Shown piece by piece: positions 1 through 8,918 of a stretch of 64,000 nucleotides of DNA. The translations under genes and the position numbers were made by a program. Each line of letters opens with the position of its first letter. Positions within the stretch are counted from its first letter, which is position 1. Source of the DNA: Halorussus sp. MSC15.2 (GTDB taxonomy: Archaea; Halobacteriota; Halobacteria; Halobacteriales; Haladaptataceae); contig NZ_VSLZ01000001.1 of the NCBI RefSeq assembly GCF_010747475.1, forward strand, positions 496,001 through 560,000, read 5' to 3'. The notes below the pieces were generated by a model. The model did no database searches. It was not told the origin of the DNA and was given only the letters and a program-made list of their open reading frames with translations.

Positions 1-4
1 ACCC

Positions 5-256
5 GTGACCTCCGAAACAATTGTCCTCCTCAGGTCGATTCGACGGTGGCTTCTAGTCGGTGTGTTCCTGCTGGGAGTCGGCGTCCTCACGCTGGCTCAC
101 ACCGGCTATATTCTGACCAACACTGAGATACTGTACTGGCAGAGCCTCGTGTTTAGCATCGCGGGTGTCCTCGGCGGAGTCGTCGCGGGCGTCGCCGGAG
201 TGAAACTACTCGGCAAGCGTCCGACTTCTGCACCCGACGAACCGGCGACCGAATGA
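5..256 (+). CDS. Small two-helix membrane protein
   Basis: An 83-residue protein starting at a GTG right at the window edge, so the true start may lie upstream. Two hydrophobic segments are visible, about residues 14-33 and 46-68, followed by a short hydrophilic tail ending PDEPATE. No catalytic motif is seen. It converges on the Tat-secreted gene at 301-1113. I do not recognise the family; a small inner-membrane protein is all that can be supported. Confidence 0.55.
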   Translation: MTSETIVLLRSIRRWLLVGVFLLGVGVLTLAHTGYILTNTEILYWQSLVFSIAGVLGGVVAGVAGVKLLGKRPTSAPDEPATE

Positions 257-300
257 CTCTCTCAGGTAAACGACGAAGCCGGGTCAGTTCCTACTGGCCC

Positions 301-1113
301 TCACTCCACCCTGAACTGCTGCTCTCGGCCCTCGCCGTACATGTTCTTCGTCTCGCCGCCCTCGCCGCGGGCCTCCGCGTTGTAGGTGTAGGACCCCGTC
401 GGCAGGTCTGAGAGCGTGACCGAGAACTCGCTCGACCCGCCGTCCCCGTCGAGTTCCACGTAGTCGGTCCACTGCTTCTCGCCGTCCTCTCGCTGGTAGA
501 AGAAGTGGCCCGTCACCTCGTCGTAGGCGTCAACCCCCTTCGCGGACCCGCGGAGCGTCACCTCGCTCCCCGCGTCGTTCGTCTTGGGTGCCAGCGTCTC
601 CACGCGCAGGCAGTTGGTCGAGGGACCCGAACAGGGGTCGCCCGCCGTGACCGCGAGCGTCTCGCTGACGCGCCGGGACTGGCCTTCGTAGTCGGTCAGG
701 GTCGCCTCGGCGCGGTACTCGTAGGTCCGGCCGGGTTCGAGACCCGAAGCGGTGGCTTCGAGGTAGATATCGTCGGCGAGCGGGCCGGTCTCGGTGGCGA
801 GTCGTCGCCACTTCGCACCGGCGTCGGTCGTATCCCCGCCGCCGGACGCCGGTTTCGGTCGGTAGAACAGGTTCACCTCGACCTCGTAGTCCGTCTCGTA
901 GGCCGATTCGACCGCGGCGCGGAAGGTGACGGCGGTGTCGCCGATTTCGGCGGGTCGGGCGTAGACGCCACCCAACTGCCAATTCTGTCCCACGCCGGAC
1001 TCCGACTCGTCGGGCGCGTCGGTCCCGTCCGAGCGTCGGGCCGTCGCCGTGATTCCCGTGCCTGTCGTGCCAGCGACCGCGTAGCCGAGGAGTTCGCGTC
1101 TGCTGAGTGCCAT
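301..1113 (-). CDS. Tat-exported protein with two Ig/FnIII-like domains
   Basis: A 270-residue protein starting at the ATG at 1113 (MALSRRELLG). A GTG at 1155 would add 14 residues in front of the twin-arginine motif and is less likely. SRRELLGYAVAGTTGTGITA is a typical haloarchaeal Tat signal with no obvious lipobox Cys. After an acidic linker come two similar beta-rich units, the first with FRAAVESAYETDYEVEV and GLEPGRTYEYRAEATL, the second with GSYTYNAEARGEGGE. These look like fibronectin-III/Ig-type beta-sandwiches. Probably a cell-surface or secreted protein of unknown role. Confidence 0.7.
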   Translation of the reverse strand: MALSRRELLGYAVAGTTGTGITATARRSDGTDAPDESESGVGQNWQLGGVYARPAEIGDTAVTFRAAVESAYETDYEVEVNLFYRPKPASGGGDTTDAGAKWRRLATETGPLADDIYLEATASGLEPGRTYEYRAEATLTDYEGQSRRVSETLAVTAGDPCSGPSTNCLRVETLAPKTNDAGSEVTLRGSAKGVDAYDEVTGHFFYQREDGEKQWTDYVELDGDGGSSEFSVTLSDLPTGSYTYNAEARGEGGETKNMYGEGREQQFRVE

Positions 1114-1291
1114 CCGTTCCGCGCACTCGCCGGAACCGGCATGAATCCGCGTCACCGTTCCGAGGGAAATCGGCCGTTTCCCGTTTTTGTCGCGAGGTAA
1201 GCCCCAGTTTCCCCGACGTTTCGAGTGTCTTCACGTCCGCCGAGTGCTTCGACGGGTACCGGGCGTCTTCACCACCTGTCGAGTCGTCGGG

Positions 1292-2254
1292 TTACTCCTC
1301 CCACGGTTCGCCGCCCTGCTGGTCGCCGAACAGTTCGCGCATCAGCGTCACGATGCTCTCGGGCGGGAACTGGCCGCGCTCGGTCACGATGGCGTCCACG
1401 TACCGCGGCGGCGTCACGTCGAAGGCGGGGTTCTCGACGGTCACGTCGCCGATTTCCTCCTCCTCGTCGAGGGTGAGCACCTCGCGCTCGTCGCGCATCT
1501 CGATTTCGACGGTGTGGCCCGTCATCGTGTCGGGGTGGAGCTTCAGCGTCTGGGCCGCGACCATGACGGGGACGCCGCGCTCGCGGGCGTTGACCGCCAG
1601 CCCCGAGGTGCCGACCTTGTTGATGACCGACCCGTCGGCCGCGATGGAGTCCGCGCCCACGAGCACGTGGTCGGTCTGGTCGAGGTACCGGCGCGCGGCG
1701 TTGTCCACGATGAGCGTGACGGGGACGTCCATGTCGCGGAGCCACTGGGCGGTGATGTGACCCTGCTTTCGCGGACGGGTCTCCTTGACGATGGCGTGAA
1801 TCTCCTTCCCTTGGTCCAGCGCCTTCTCGACGCACGAGAGCGCGTCCGTGGAGTGACAGTGGGTCATCACGGTGTCGCCGTCCCGAAGTCGGTTCGCACC
1901 GATACGCCCGAGGTTGTCTTGGGCCTGCCCGAGTTCGCGCTGGAACTCGTCGGCGCTCTCGACCACGCTCTCGCGGAGTTTCGGGACCGAACCTCCCTCC
2001 ATCCCGCGGAGGACGTACCGCAGGGCGTTGGGGAGGCTGACCGCGGTCGGCCGCGTCTCGCGGAGGCGACGGCCCGCGGCGCGCATCTCCTTCCGGAAGG
2101 TCTCGGGCGATTCGGCGTCGCTGTCCTCGGCCTGCGTGGCGAGCGCATCGGCCGCGGCGTCGGCGATGGTCGCCGCGCCGCGAATCTCCATGTTGGCGAT
2201 GTCGTCTGCGGCCTCCTCGACGGTCGGATGGATGTCGGCGTCGGACTGGCTCAT
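1292..2254 (-). CDS. Ribose-1,5-bisphosphate isomerase (eIF2B-like)
   Basis: A 320-residue member of the eIF2B alpha/beta/delta-like isomerase family. It interconverts ribose 1,5-bisphosphate and ribulose 1,5-bisphosphate in the archaeal nucleoside/AMP (pentose bisphosphate) pathway. The catalytic pair of the family is visible: Cys133 in MTHCHSTDAL and Asp202 in LVGADSIAADG. KETRPRKQGH and NKVGTSGLAV are also typical. Length matches archaeal R15P isomerases. No AMP phosphorylase or RubisCO gene is in the window, so its pathway partners are elsewhere. Methylthioribose-1-phosphate isomerase is the main alternative but fits the motifs less well. Confidence 0.9.
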   Translation of the reverse strand: MSQSDADIHPTVEEAADDIANMEIRGAATIADAAADALATQAEDSDAESPETFRKEMRAAGRRLRETRPTAVSLPNALRYVLRGMEGGSVPKLRESVVESADEFQRELGQAQDNLGRIGANRLRDGDTVMTHCHSTDALSCVEKALDQGKEIHAIVKETRPRKQGHITAQWLRDMDVPVTLIVDNAARRYLDQTDHVLVGADSIAADGSVINKVGTSGLAVNARERGVPVMVAAQTLKLHPDTMTGHTVEIEMRDEREVLTLDEEEEIGDVTVENPAFDVTPPRYVDAIVTERGQFPPESIVTLMRELFGDQQGGEPWEE

Positions 2255-2332
2255 GACTGGCGGGTACGGGCCATGGCGGGAAAAACGAACGGGTCGCCGA
2301 GCGACGAGAACCTATTCGGTTCCGCTCGGGGA

Positions 2333-2656
2333 TTACCGCGTCTCTTCGGGCAGGTCTACTTCCTCGGGTGACGGCATCCAGAAGACGTCCAGCGACACCG
2401 CCAGCGTGAAGGGCACGACCCAGACCAGAATCAGAGCGGTGCCCCGGTCGCGAACGCCGCTTCCGCCGAACCCGATGAACCCCGAGAGCAGGATGGTGGT
2501 GACGACGTACAGCAGCGGGACCAGAAGCGCTGTGTACACCACCGTCCCCCACGTGGTGGAGAGGCGGAGGCGGAAGAAGCGGATGGCGACCGCTGCCACG
2601 ACGGTGTTGACGACCATGATGAGCAGGAACCCGAAGACTGTGGCGACAGAGGCCAT
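2333..2656 (-). CDS. Three-helix membrane protein, haloarchaeal
   Basis: A 107-residue integral membrane protein with hydrophobic stretches at about residues 5-27, 38-62 and 73-91, ending in an acidic cytoplasmic-type tail PSPEEVDLPEETR. There are no charged residues suggesting a catalytic core. It lies between the R15P isomerase gene and hmgA, all on the minus strand, about 80-90 bases from each, so co-transcription is possible. Function unknown. Confidence 0.65.
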   Translation of the reverse strand: MASVATVFGFLLIMVVNTVVAAVAIRFFRLRLSTTWGTVVYTALLVPLLYVVTTILLSGFIGFGGSGVRDRGTALILVWVVPFTLAVSLDVFWMPSPEEVDLPEETR

Positions 2657-2747
2657 TGCTACCGGTCACTTGGAACTCGGCGTTCTTGTGGCTACCGGAT
2701 GCGCGACGAACTACTGCGGTCCGTCTCGCCGAGCGTCCCCCGAACGC

Positions 2748-3971
2748 CTACCGCCCGAGGTCCTCGTGGGCGCTCGACAGGTGGCGGGAGGCAAGCGCCG
2801 CGAGCAGGGAGAGTTCCCCGGCGAGCGCGCCCACGGCGATGATTTCGGCGAGCGCGTCGGCGTTGCTTCCCGCGGGGTCGCCGCCGCCCCGGAGACCCAA
2901 CACGTCGAGCGCCTCGGACTGAGTGGGGAGTTTCGTCCCGCCGCCGACCGTGCCGACCTCCAGACTGGCGAGGCTCACGCTCGCGTAGAGGTCCTCGTCG
3001 CGGGCCTCGACGGTCGTGATGGCGTTGCTCCCCTCCACGACCTGCGCGGCGTCCTGTCCGGTCGCGAGGAACGCCGCGGCCACCACGTTCGCGGCGTGAG
3101 CGTTGAAGCCGAGGCTCCCGGCCTTCGCGCTTCCCACGAGGTTCTTGCGGGTGTTGGCCTCCTCGATGGCCTCGGGCGTGGTGTGCAGTCGTTCTTCGAC
3201 CGTCTCGCGGGGAATCTTCACGTCCGCGGTGACGCTCCGACCCCGGCCCTCGACGGCGTTGATGGCGGCCGGCTTCTTGTCCGAGCAGAGGTTGCCCGAG
3301 AGCGCGACGAGCGACGCGGCGGTCTCGTCCTCCACGATTTGGGCGGCCTCCCGCGTGGCGATGGTCGCCATGTTCATCCCCATCGCGTCCTTGGTGTCGT
3401 AGACGAACCGCAGGAACACGGAGTCGCCCACGACGTAGGTGTCCACGTCGAGAAGTTCGCCGTGACTGGTCGTGGACTCGGCGGCCTCGCGCAGGCGCTC
3501 GGTGTTCTCGCCGACCCACGAGACCACCGTCTCGGCCTCGGCGATGCCCGCGACCCGGAACACCGGCGCGCGGGTCATCCCGGACTTGGTGACGCGAGCG
3601 TCCGCGCCGCCCGACCCGGCGATGACGGAGCAACCCCGGTTCACGCTCGCGACCAGCGCGCCCTCGGTGGTCGCCAGCGGGAGGTAGTACTCGCCGTCGG
3701 CCGCGCCGCCCGCGACCTGCACGGGACCGACGACGCCCATCGGAATCTGGGCCGCCCCGACCATGTTCTCGACGTTCGCGTCGGTCGCTTGCTCGGCGTC
3801 GAGCGCGAAGTCGCCGATGGTCTCCAGTTCGGCGTCGGTCTCGATTTCGAGGAGTTGTCTCCGGGCCGCCGCCGCGGTTTCGGCGTCGGCGTGGTCCTCC
3901 AGTTCGTGCAGTCGAAGTTCGCCCTCGCGCACCTTCTCGGCCAGACGTGAAGGCTCGGAACCGTCGCTCAT
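2748..3971 (-). CDS. hmgA: Hydroxymethylglutaryl-CoA reductase (NADPH), class I
   Basis: Reduces HMG-CoA to mevalonate, the committing step of archaeal isoprenoid lipid synthesis and the target of statins. The ATG at 3971 (MSDGSEPSRLAEK) gives 407 residues, the usual haloarchaeal size; the 40 residues possible upstream are basic and unlike the family. Visible signatures are ENMVGAAQIPMGVVGPV, the catalytic Glu in ATTEGALVASVNRG (Glu103), DAMGMNM for cofactor binding, Lys in SGNLCSDKKPAAIN, Asp in FLATGQDAAQVVEGS, VGTVGGGTKLPTQ, and the catalytic His near the C terminus (ASRHLSSAHEDLGR). The promoter region lies in the A+T-rich DNA beyond 3971. Confidence 0.97.
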   Translation of the reverse strand: MSDGSEPSRLAEKVREGELRLHELEDHADAETAAAARRQLLEIETDAELETIGDFALDAEQATDANVENMVGAAQIPMGVVGPVQVAGGAADGEYYLPLATTEGALVASVNRGCSVIAGSGGADARVTKSGMTRAPVFRVAGIAEAETVVSWVGENTERLREAAESTTSHGELLDVDTYVVGDSVFLRFVYDTKDAMGMNMATIATREAAQIVEDETAASLVALSGNLCSDKKPAAINAVEGRGRSVTADVKIPRETVEERLHTTPEAIEEANTRKNLVGSAKAGSLGFNAHAANVVAAAFLATGQDAAQVVEGSNAITTVEARDEDLYASVSLASLEVGTVGGGTKLPTQSEALDVLGLRGGGDPAGSNADALAEIIAVGALAGELSLLAALASRHLSSAHEDLGR

Positions 3972-4315
3972 GTCCGAACGGTTAGCCGGACGCCCCCTAA
4001 CAGTTCTCATTCGGGTCGGGTGACCGCCGATTCGGTGAGGACGGGCGTCACCGCCGGACCTTCCGGCGCTCGCGACCACTTTTACTTTCACTGCACATAT
4101 GCGTGATGTTTATGTCGGTCTCGTTCGTAGTGGAAATCGGTCCCCGAGTGGTCTCCCGGACGAGAGGGTGGATAGTTCCTGCACGCGACACTCGCCGCTC
4201 CGGTTCGGCGCGGAGTCGAGTTCGATTCGGTCTCCATCCGGCGAACTCTCGTACTCTGTCATCCCTATCCGTACTCCGCGCTCACGCCACTTCGGGGACC
4301 GTTCTCCGCGACCGC

Positions 4316-4846
4316 TCAGAGTAACCGATACCGGCCGCGACTCTCGCTGACCTCGCCCCGGCGGGTGAGTTTTCCGAGAGCGTCGCGCACGTACTCGGCC
4401 GGAACGCCGCGCTCGCTGGCGTACGCGACCACCTCGTCCTCGGTCGGTCGGTCGAGTTCGCGCAGCGCCGCCAGCACGGTGTCCTTCCGGGAGTTGCCGC
4501 GGGTGCTGGCCGACCGGTTCTCGACGCGTTCGGCGGCCTCGGCGACCGCCTCGGAGTCGATGCCGGAAGCCTCCAGATACTCCTCGTCGGAGACGCCCGC
4601 GTCCTCGACCTGCTCGTCCATCTCGGCGAAGGAGTCGAGTTCCGCGTACGCCTCGCCCTCGTCTTGGCGGTTGGCGAGCATCGACGACCGGACCTCCCGG
4701 GCGTGGTCCTCGTCGTCGGTCTCCACGAACTTCCGCAGTTTCTCGAACTTCCGGCGTTTCCCGCACCGCGGACACTGGGTGGTCTCGGGCCGCCCCTCCA
4801 CGATTTTGAGCGCCTGACAGTCGCTACACCCCACGACGGCGTACAT
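4316..4846 (-). CDS. Zinc-ribbon / winged-helix protein (DUF5817-like)
   Basis: A 176-residue protein starting at ATG 4846 (MYAVVGCSDCQAL); upstream codons read as a basic, non-homologous extension. The N terminus is a zinc ribbon with two Cys pairs, CSDC and CPRC, about 20 residues apart. A charged, probably helical middle follows. The last 65 residues (KDTVLAALRELDRPTEDEVV to SESRGRYRLL) look like a winged helix. The combination suggests nucleic-acid binding. It resembles the haloarchaeal DUF5817 group; that name is from memory and no function is known. Confidence 0.75.
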   Translation of the reverse strand: MYAVVGCSDCQALKIVEGRPETTQCPRCGKRRKFEKLRKFVETDDEDHAREVRSSMLANRQDEGEAYAELDSFAEMDEQVEDAGVSDEEYLEASGIDSEAVAEAAERVENRSASTRGNSRKDTVLAALRELDRPTEDEVVAYASERGVPAEYVRDALGKLTRRGEVSESRGRYRLL

Positions 4847-4974
4847 ACCCGCAGGTCGGGCTTTTTCGTACGTGAATCTTCGGACTCGACTGCCTGATTT
4901 GACTGACTCGGCTCCCAACTGGATTACCCGCAGTCGAACCTTTAGGTAGCCAGCGCTCTTCGGTACCGACAGAC

Positions 4975-5313
4975 ATGGAAATCGTACCCAAAGACGCCGA
5001 AGAGTCCACGGAAGCGGTCGAGGGCGTCCACCTCTCGCTGCTGGCCGGGGCCGAGGAGATGAACGTCCAACACTTCTTCATCGAACCCGGCGCGGAGGTG
5101 CCCGAACACAGCCACGACAACGAGCAGACCGGCTACATCACCAATGGCACGCTGACGTTCCTCGTGGACGGCGAGGAACTCGAAGTGAGCGAGGGCGACT
5201 CCTACGCCATCCCGGGCGACGAACCGCACGCCGCCGAGAATCGGGGCGACGTGCCCGTGGAGGGCGTGGACATCTTCAGTCCGCCGCGCGAGAACCCGGA
5301 CTGGAAGGACTGA
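4975..5313 (+). CDS. Single-domain cupin protein
   Basis: A 112-residue cupin. Motif 1 reads PGAEVPEHSHDNEQTGYIT with metal ligands His, His, Glu (HSHDNEQ). Motif 2 reads GDSYAIPGDEPHAAEN with the fourth ligand His. The metal site therefore looks complete. TATA-like CCTTTAGGTA lies about 30 bases upstream of the ATG, suggesting a very short leader. Small cupins act as dioxygenases, isomerases or ligand sensors; substrate cannot be told from sequence. Confidence 0.88.
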   Translation: MEIVPKDAEESTEAVEGVHLSLLAGAEEMNVQHFFIEPGAEVPEHSHDNEQTGYITNGTLTFLVDGEELEVSEGDSYAIPGDEPHAAENRGDVPVEGVDIFSPPRENPDWKD

Positions 5314-5365
5314 GAGCTGTCGAGTTCGTATTTTCGGTCGTCCCTCTTTCGAAGCGAGACGAATC

Positions 5366-5404
5366 GGAGTTAGTCGCAGGTGGAGTTCTATTGGAGTTAG
5401 TCGC
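5366..5404 (+). repeat. 12-bp direct repeat GGAGTTAGTCGC, two copies
   Basis: GGAGTTAGTCGC occurs at 5366-5377 and again at 5393-5404, 27 bases apart, in the gene-less 280-base stretch between the cupin gene and the TPR gene. It sits immediately beside the dispersed repeat copy at 5421-5525 and may be part of the same element or a duplication made by its insertion. Confidence 0.6.
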
Positions 5405-5420
5405 TGTGGTTGTCGAGTCG

Positions 5421-5525
5421 AAGCTAGCTATTGCCGACTCCGAGGAGTCTCCCGCAACTGCACAGCACCGCACGTCCTCACTCCTCCCCAACCTCCTCCC
5501 TCACTGCGTTCGGTCGTCCCTCGCA
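5421..5525 (-). repeat. Dispersed intergenic repeat, copy A
   Basis: On the minus strand this stretch reads GCGAGGGACG..., a G-rich GAGGTTGGGGAGG block, CGGTGCTGTGC (5460-5470), a GGAGTCGGCAATAGCTAGCTT end. The same ordered blocks occur at 42500-42733 (twice, head to head) and in part at 59877-60020. There is no open reading frame of haloarchaeal character in it. Origin and function are unknown. Confidence 0.75.
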
Positions 5526-5593
5526 CGGTCGGCGCGACCACTGTCGGGTCGCACCAGCACGCGCCGAGGTAGATGACCCCCGAAACCGCGTCT

Positions 5594-6499
5594 TCACCCC
5601 AGTCGTTCGAGCAACCGCCCGAACACTTCGGCCTCCACGTCCCGAAGTTCCGCCTCGTCGTCCGGTCCGACGCCGGTCTTCAGGTCCGCAGGCGCTACGT
5701 CTGTCTCGCCCTCTCGAAGACGCTCGAAGAGCGCGGCGGCCGACACCGAGAGTCGCTCGCGGTGGTCGGCGACGAAGTCGAGGGTCTCCTCGCGGTCCAC
5801 GTCCCGGCCGGTACACTCGGCGTGAGCGACTCTGCCGACGCCCGCCGCGAGGACGACCCGGAACTGACCCACCTGCTCGCGAACCACGTCGCGGCGCTCC
5901 CACGTCGCGTCGAGCAGTTCCGCGCCGAGTTCGTCTTCGTCCGCGAGCAAGCGCGCGAGCGCGAACCCGTAGAGCCGTCCGGCGCTCTCCTCGGTGCGAA
6001 TCCGCTCGGCGTACCGGCGAATCAGGTCGTCGCGGCGCTCGGGCGAGAGTTCGCCCGGGTCGGCCTTGCCCAGAATCATCAGGGCGTGACCCCACCACTG
6101 GGCGAGTTCGTCGTCCTCGCCCTCGGCGTCGAGAACGTCGAGCATGGGTTCGAGCGCGTCGAGCGCGCCCCGAGCGTTCTCCCGCCGGGCGTGGAGTTCG
6201 ACCACGCGTTCGTAGTGTTCGCGCGCGGTGGCGGCATCCCCGTGTTCGCGTGCGAGGTCGGCCAGTCGCAGTCCGAGTGTAATCGTCGCGTCCCTGTCGC
6301 CGAGGCGGCCCCGCGTGCTGACCGCCCGGTCGTAGTACTCCCGCGCCGTCTCGTAGTCGCCGCGGTTCTCGGCGCGCTTCGCCCGCTGCTCGCAGTAGAA
6401 CGCCTCGGCGCGTCGCTTCCACGGGAGGAGTCGGTCGCAGTGTTCCCCGAGCCACCTGTCGACCCGACTCGCGCCCCCCGATACCTCCGTCGTGCTCAT
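5594..6499 (-). CDS. Tetratricopeptide-repeat protein
   Basis: A 301-residue soluble, helical protein. The N-terminal half has TPR-like units: CEQRAKRAENRGDYETAREY, then LADLAREHGDAATAREHYER, then HARRENARGALDALEPMLDV. The C-terminal half is helical without clear repeats (LLADEDELGAELLDATWERR; SAAALFERLREGETDV). Such proteins are protein-protein adaptors; no partner is suggested by the neighbours. A strong TATA box (6520-6530, minus strand) gives an almost leaderless transcript from the ATG at 6499. Confidence 0.75.
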   Translation of the reverse strand: MSTTEVSGGASRVDRWLGEHCDRLLPWKRRAEAFYCEQRAKRAENRGDYETAREYYDRAVSTRGRLGDRDATITLGLRLADLAREHGDAATAREHYERVVELHARRENARGALDALEPMLDVLDAEGEDDELAQWWGHALMILGKADPGELSPERRDDLIRRYAERIRTEESAGRLYGFALARLLADEDELGAELLDATWERRDVVREQVGQFRVVLAAGVGRVAHAECTGRDVDREETLDFVADHRERLSVSAAALFERLREGETDVAPADLKTGVGPDDEAELRDVEAEVFGRLLERLG

Positions 6500-6519
6500 G
6501 TGTCACCCACTGACGCGAT

Positions 6520-6537
6520 ATTTTATAAATCTCTCGA
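6520..6537 (-). promoter_or_regulatory. TATA/BRE promoter of the TPR gene
   Basis: Read on the minus strand this is TCGAGAG followed by ATTTATAAAAT, a good archaeal BRE/TATA pair. It lies about 25-30 bases ahead of the ATG at 6499, so transcription would begin at or within a few bases of the start codon. Confidence 0.6.
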
Positions 6538-6716
6538 ATGAAAGAATTTACTAATCGTGTCTCTGAACGAGTGGTAAGTGAAATGACTATCGTCGAATGG
6601 CGGCGGTGGCCCGTCGAGTCTCACAGTCTACGAGTCGTGTGAATCGACGGCGTCCGAAAGAGCGGAGATGACGCAGAAAGAACAGTGGCCGGATAAGCGA
6701 AGAGAGGACGAACGCT

Positions 6717-7979
6717 CTACGCGAGTTCTTCGATGTTCTTGCAGATTTCGTCGGCGTACTCACTCGTTGCGAGTTTCTCGCCGCCTTCGATTTGGCGCTC
6801 GATGTCGTAGGTGACCTTCTTCGAGGAAATCGTCGCTTCGACGGCGTCACGAACGAGTTGGGAGGCATCTTCCCAGCCGATGTACTCCAGCATTAGTCGG
6901 CCTGAGAGAATCATCGCGGAAGGGTTGACCTTGTCCTGTCCGGCGTACTTGGGAGCAGAGCCGTGGACCGGTTCGGCGAGGACGCGGCCGTCACCGAAGT
7001 TCGCGCCGGGCGCGATGCCGAGGCCGCCGATTTGAGCGCCCGCGGCGTCCGAGAGGTAGTCACCGTTGAGGTTCGGCATGGCGAGAACGTCGTAGTTCTC
7101 GGTACGGGTCAGCAACTGCTGGAGCATGTTGTCGGCGATACGGTCGTTGACCACGACGGCGTCGTCAGGCTGTTCGCCGTCCTGCTCCTCCCAGAGGGTG
7201 TCCTCGGTGATGACCTCGTCACCGTACTCCTCTTCGGCGACCTCGTAGCCCCAGTCACGGAACTGGCCCTCGGTGAACTTCATAATGTTGCCCTTGTGGA
7301 CTAGTGTGACCGAGTCGCGGTCGTTCTCGATGGCGTAGTCGATGGCCTTGCGGACGAGACGCTTGGTGCCGAACTCCGTGATGGGCTTGACGCCGATGCC
7401 GACCGCGCCCTGATGGATGGTCTCGTCGAAGCCCATGTCGTCCTCCACGAACTCTCGGACCTTCTCGACTTCGTCAGTACCCTCTTCCCACTCGATTCCG
7501 GCGTACACGTCCTCGGTGTTCTCCCGGAAGTTGACCATGTCCATCTTCTCCGGTTCCTTGACGGGCGAGGGAACGCCGTCGAGGTGGTAGGTCGGTCGGA
7601 CGTTCGCGTAGAGGTCGAGTTTCTTTCGAAGCGCGACGTTCAGAGAGCGGAAGCCCGCGCCGACGGGAGTCGTGAGCGGCCCCTTGATGGCGACTCGGTG
7701 TTCGCGGATGGCCTCGACGGTCTCCTCGGGCAGGTTCTCGTCATACTTCTCGCGGGCACTTTCGCCAGCGTAGACGCGCATCCAGTGAATCTCACGGCCG
7801 GTCGCCTCAGCGGCCTTCTGCAGCACTTTCTGGGCGGCCGGACCGACGTCCTGTCCGATTCCGTCCCCGTGGATGATGGGGATAATCGGGTTCTCGGGTA
7901 CGTCGAGTTCGTCGTTCTCGGCGTCCACGGCGGTGATTTTCTCCCCGTCCTCGGGAACTTCCACCTTGTCGTAGCTCAT
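6717..7979 (-). CDS. icd: Isocitrate dehydrogenase (NADP+-type)
   Basis: Converts isocitrate to 2-oxoglutarate and CO2 in the TCA cycle. ATG at 7979 (MSYDKVEVPEDGEKI) gives 420 residues, matching known haloarchaeal ICDH length; an upstream start would precede the promoter. Family signatures: IIPIIHGDGIGQDVGPAAQK, substrate loop GFRSLNVALRKKLDLYANVR, VNFRENTEDVYAGIEW, VTLVHKGNIMKFTEGQFRDW, NLNGDYLSDAAGAQIGGLGI, and AEPVHGSAPKYAGQDKVNP. The gene is complete and stands alone between divergently or convergently placed genes. Confidence 0.97.
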   Translation of the reverse strand: MSYDKVEVPEDGEKITAVDAENDELDVPENPIIPIIHGDGIGQDVGPAAQKVLQKAAEATGREIHWMRVYAGESAREKYDENLPEETVEAIREHRVAIKGPLTTPVGAGFRSLNVALRKKLDLYANVRPTYHLDGVPSPVKEPEKMDMVNFRENTEDVYAGIEWEEGTDEVEKVREFVEDDMGFDETIHQGAVGIGVKPITEFGTKRLVRKAIDYAIENDRDSVTLVHKGNIMKFTEGQFRDWGYEVAEEEYGDEVITEDTLWEEQDGEQPDDAVVVNDRIADNMLQQLLTRTENYDVLAMPNLNGDYLSDAAGAQIGGLGIAPGANFGDGRVLAEPVHGSAPKYAGQDKVNPSAMILSGRLMLEYIGWEDASQLVRDAVEATISSKKVTYDIERQIEGGEKLATSEYADEICKNIEELA

Positions 7980-8002
7980 AACAGCTAAACCTGCGTGAGA
8001 GA

Positions 8003-8014
8003 GGGATAAAAGGC
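8003..8014 (-). promoter_or_regulatory. TATA box of icd
   Basis: On the minus strand this reads as a TTTTATCCCTC-type TATA element about 25 bases ahead of the icd start codon at 7979, giving a leaderless or near-leaderless mRNA. Confidence 0.5.
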
Positions 8015-8075
8015 CTGCCGTTTGGCCGCGGAGGGCTATTACCAACCTTAAATTCCTAATAATGTATCCGGAGAG

Positions 8076-8783
8076 TTACTCCCGAACGACGCCGACGAGC
8101 GCGCGGAGTTGACTCGCCCCGTTTTCAAGGAGCGCCCGCGGGAATCCCGGTCGCGAACGGTCGAGCGCCGCCGAGAGGGCGCTCGCGGCGTCCTCGAACA
8201 CGCCCTCACCGTGGCCGACGAGGATTCGCTCGGGGTCGAGACCGCCTAGCAGGTCTCGGGGCGGCATCGGTCGCCGGAAGGTGTAGACCCCGAGGCGCTC
8301 GTCGGCCACCCGGTACAGCGGCGCGGTCCCGAGCAAATCGGGCACGTAGAGCGTCCCGTCGGCGGGCCGGAAGGCGACCGACTCGCGCCATCCCGGCAGC
8401 GGAGCGCGCGTGCAGACTCGGAATCCGGAGTCGCCGAGTTGCGCGGCGTAGCGCACCGTCGGCGCGGCGACGCGGTCCTCGACGCGGGTCATCGACTCGG
8501 GAAGCCAGACTGGGACGTCGTGACGCTCTGCGAGTACTCCGGCGTCCCGGGCGTGGTAGTTCGAGAGGACGGCGACCCCCGCAACGTCTCCGAGTTCGGC
8601 CACGATATCGTCGATGCCGGGCGCGTCGAGCGGGTCGAACAGCCAGACGTCACCGTCATCGTCTCGAATCGCGTGGCTGGCCCGTCGTCCCTCCTCGTTC
8701 GGATGCGCTATCCACCCTAGACCGTCGCTCCACCGGTCGATTACTCGAACGTCGGCGGGTCCGTCCCTGACGAAGGTCGTCAT
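8076..8783 (-). CDS. Metallo-beta-lactamase-fold-like protein
   Basis: A 235-residue protein starting at ATG 8783 (MTTFVRDGPADVRVI). The pattern DDIVAELGDVAGVAVLSNYH, DVPVWLPESM, GTLYVPDLLG and ILVGHGEGVF follows the order of strands in the metallo-beta-lactamase superfamily. The usual HxHxDH metal motif is reduced to NYHARDAG, so metal binding and hydrolase activity are doubtful; a late His is kept in GHGEG. It is divergent from the isoaspartyl peptidase gene, sharing the 8784-8918 intergenic promoter region. Exact function unknown. Confidence 0.7.
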   Translation of the reverse strand: MTTFVRDGPADVRVIDRWSDGLGWIAHPNEEGRRASHAIRDDDGDVWLFDPLDAPGIDDIVAELGDVAGVAVLSNYHARDAGVLAERHDVPVWLPESMTRVEDRVAAPTVRYAAQLGDSGFRVCTRAPLPGWRESVAFRPADGTLYVPDLLGTAPLYRVADERLGVYTFRRPMPPRDLLGGLDPERILVGHGEGVFEDAASALSAALDRSRPGFPRALLENGASQLRALVGVVRE

Positions 8784-8918
8784 GGTGGAACCTCGACATG
8801 TACTCCTACGTAACTGTTCCGGTCGCGCTCGGTCCCCGGTTTCCGGACGGCGGTCGCACGTCGGTCCCGGATTTCCGATTGGCCGGAAGTTAAGAACCCC
8901 CGCGAACCACCCCATCGT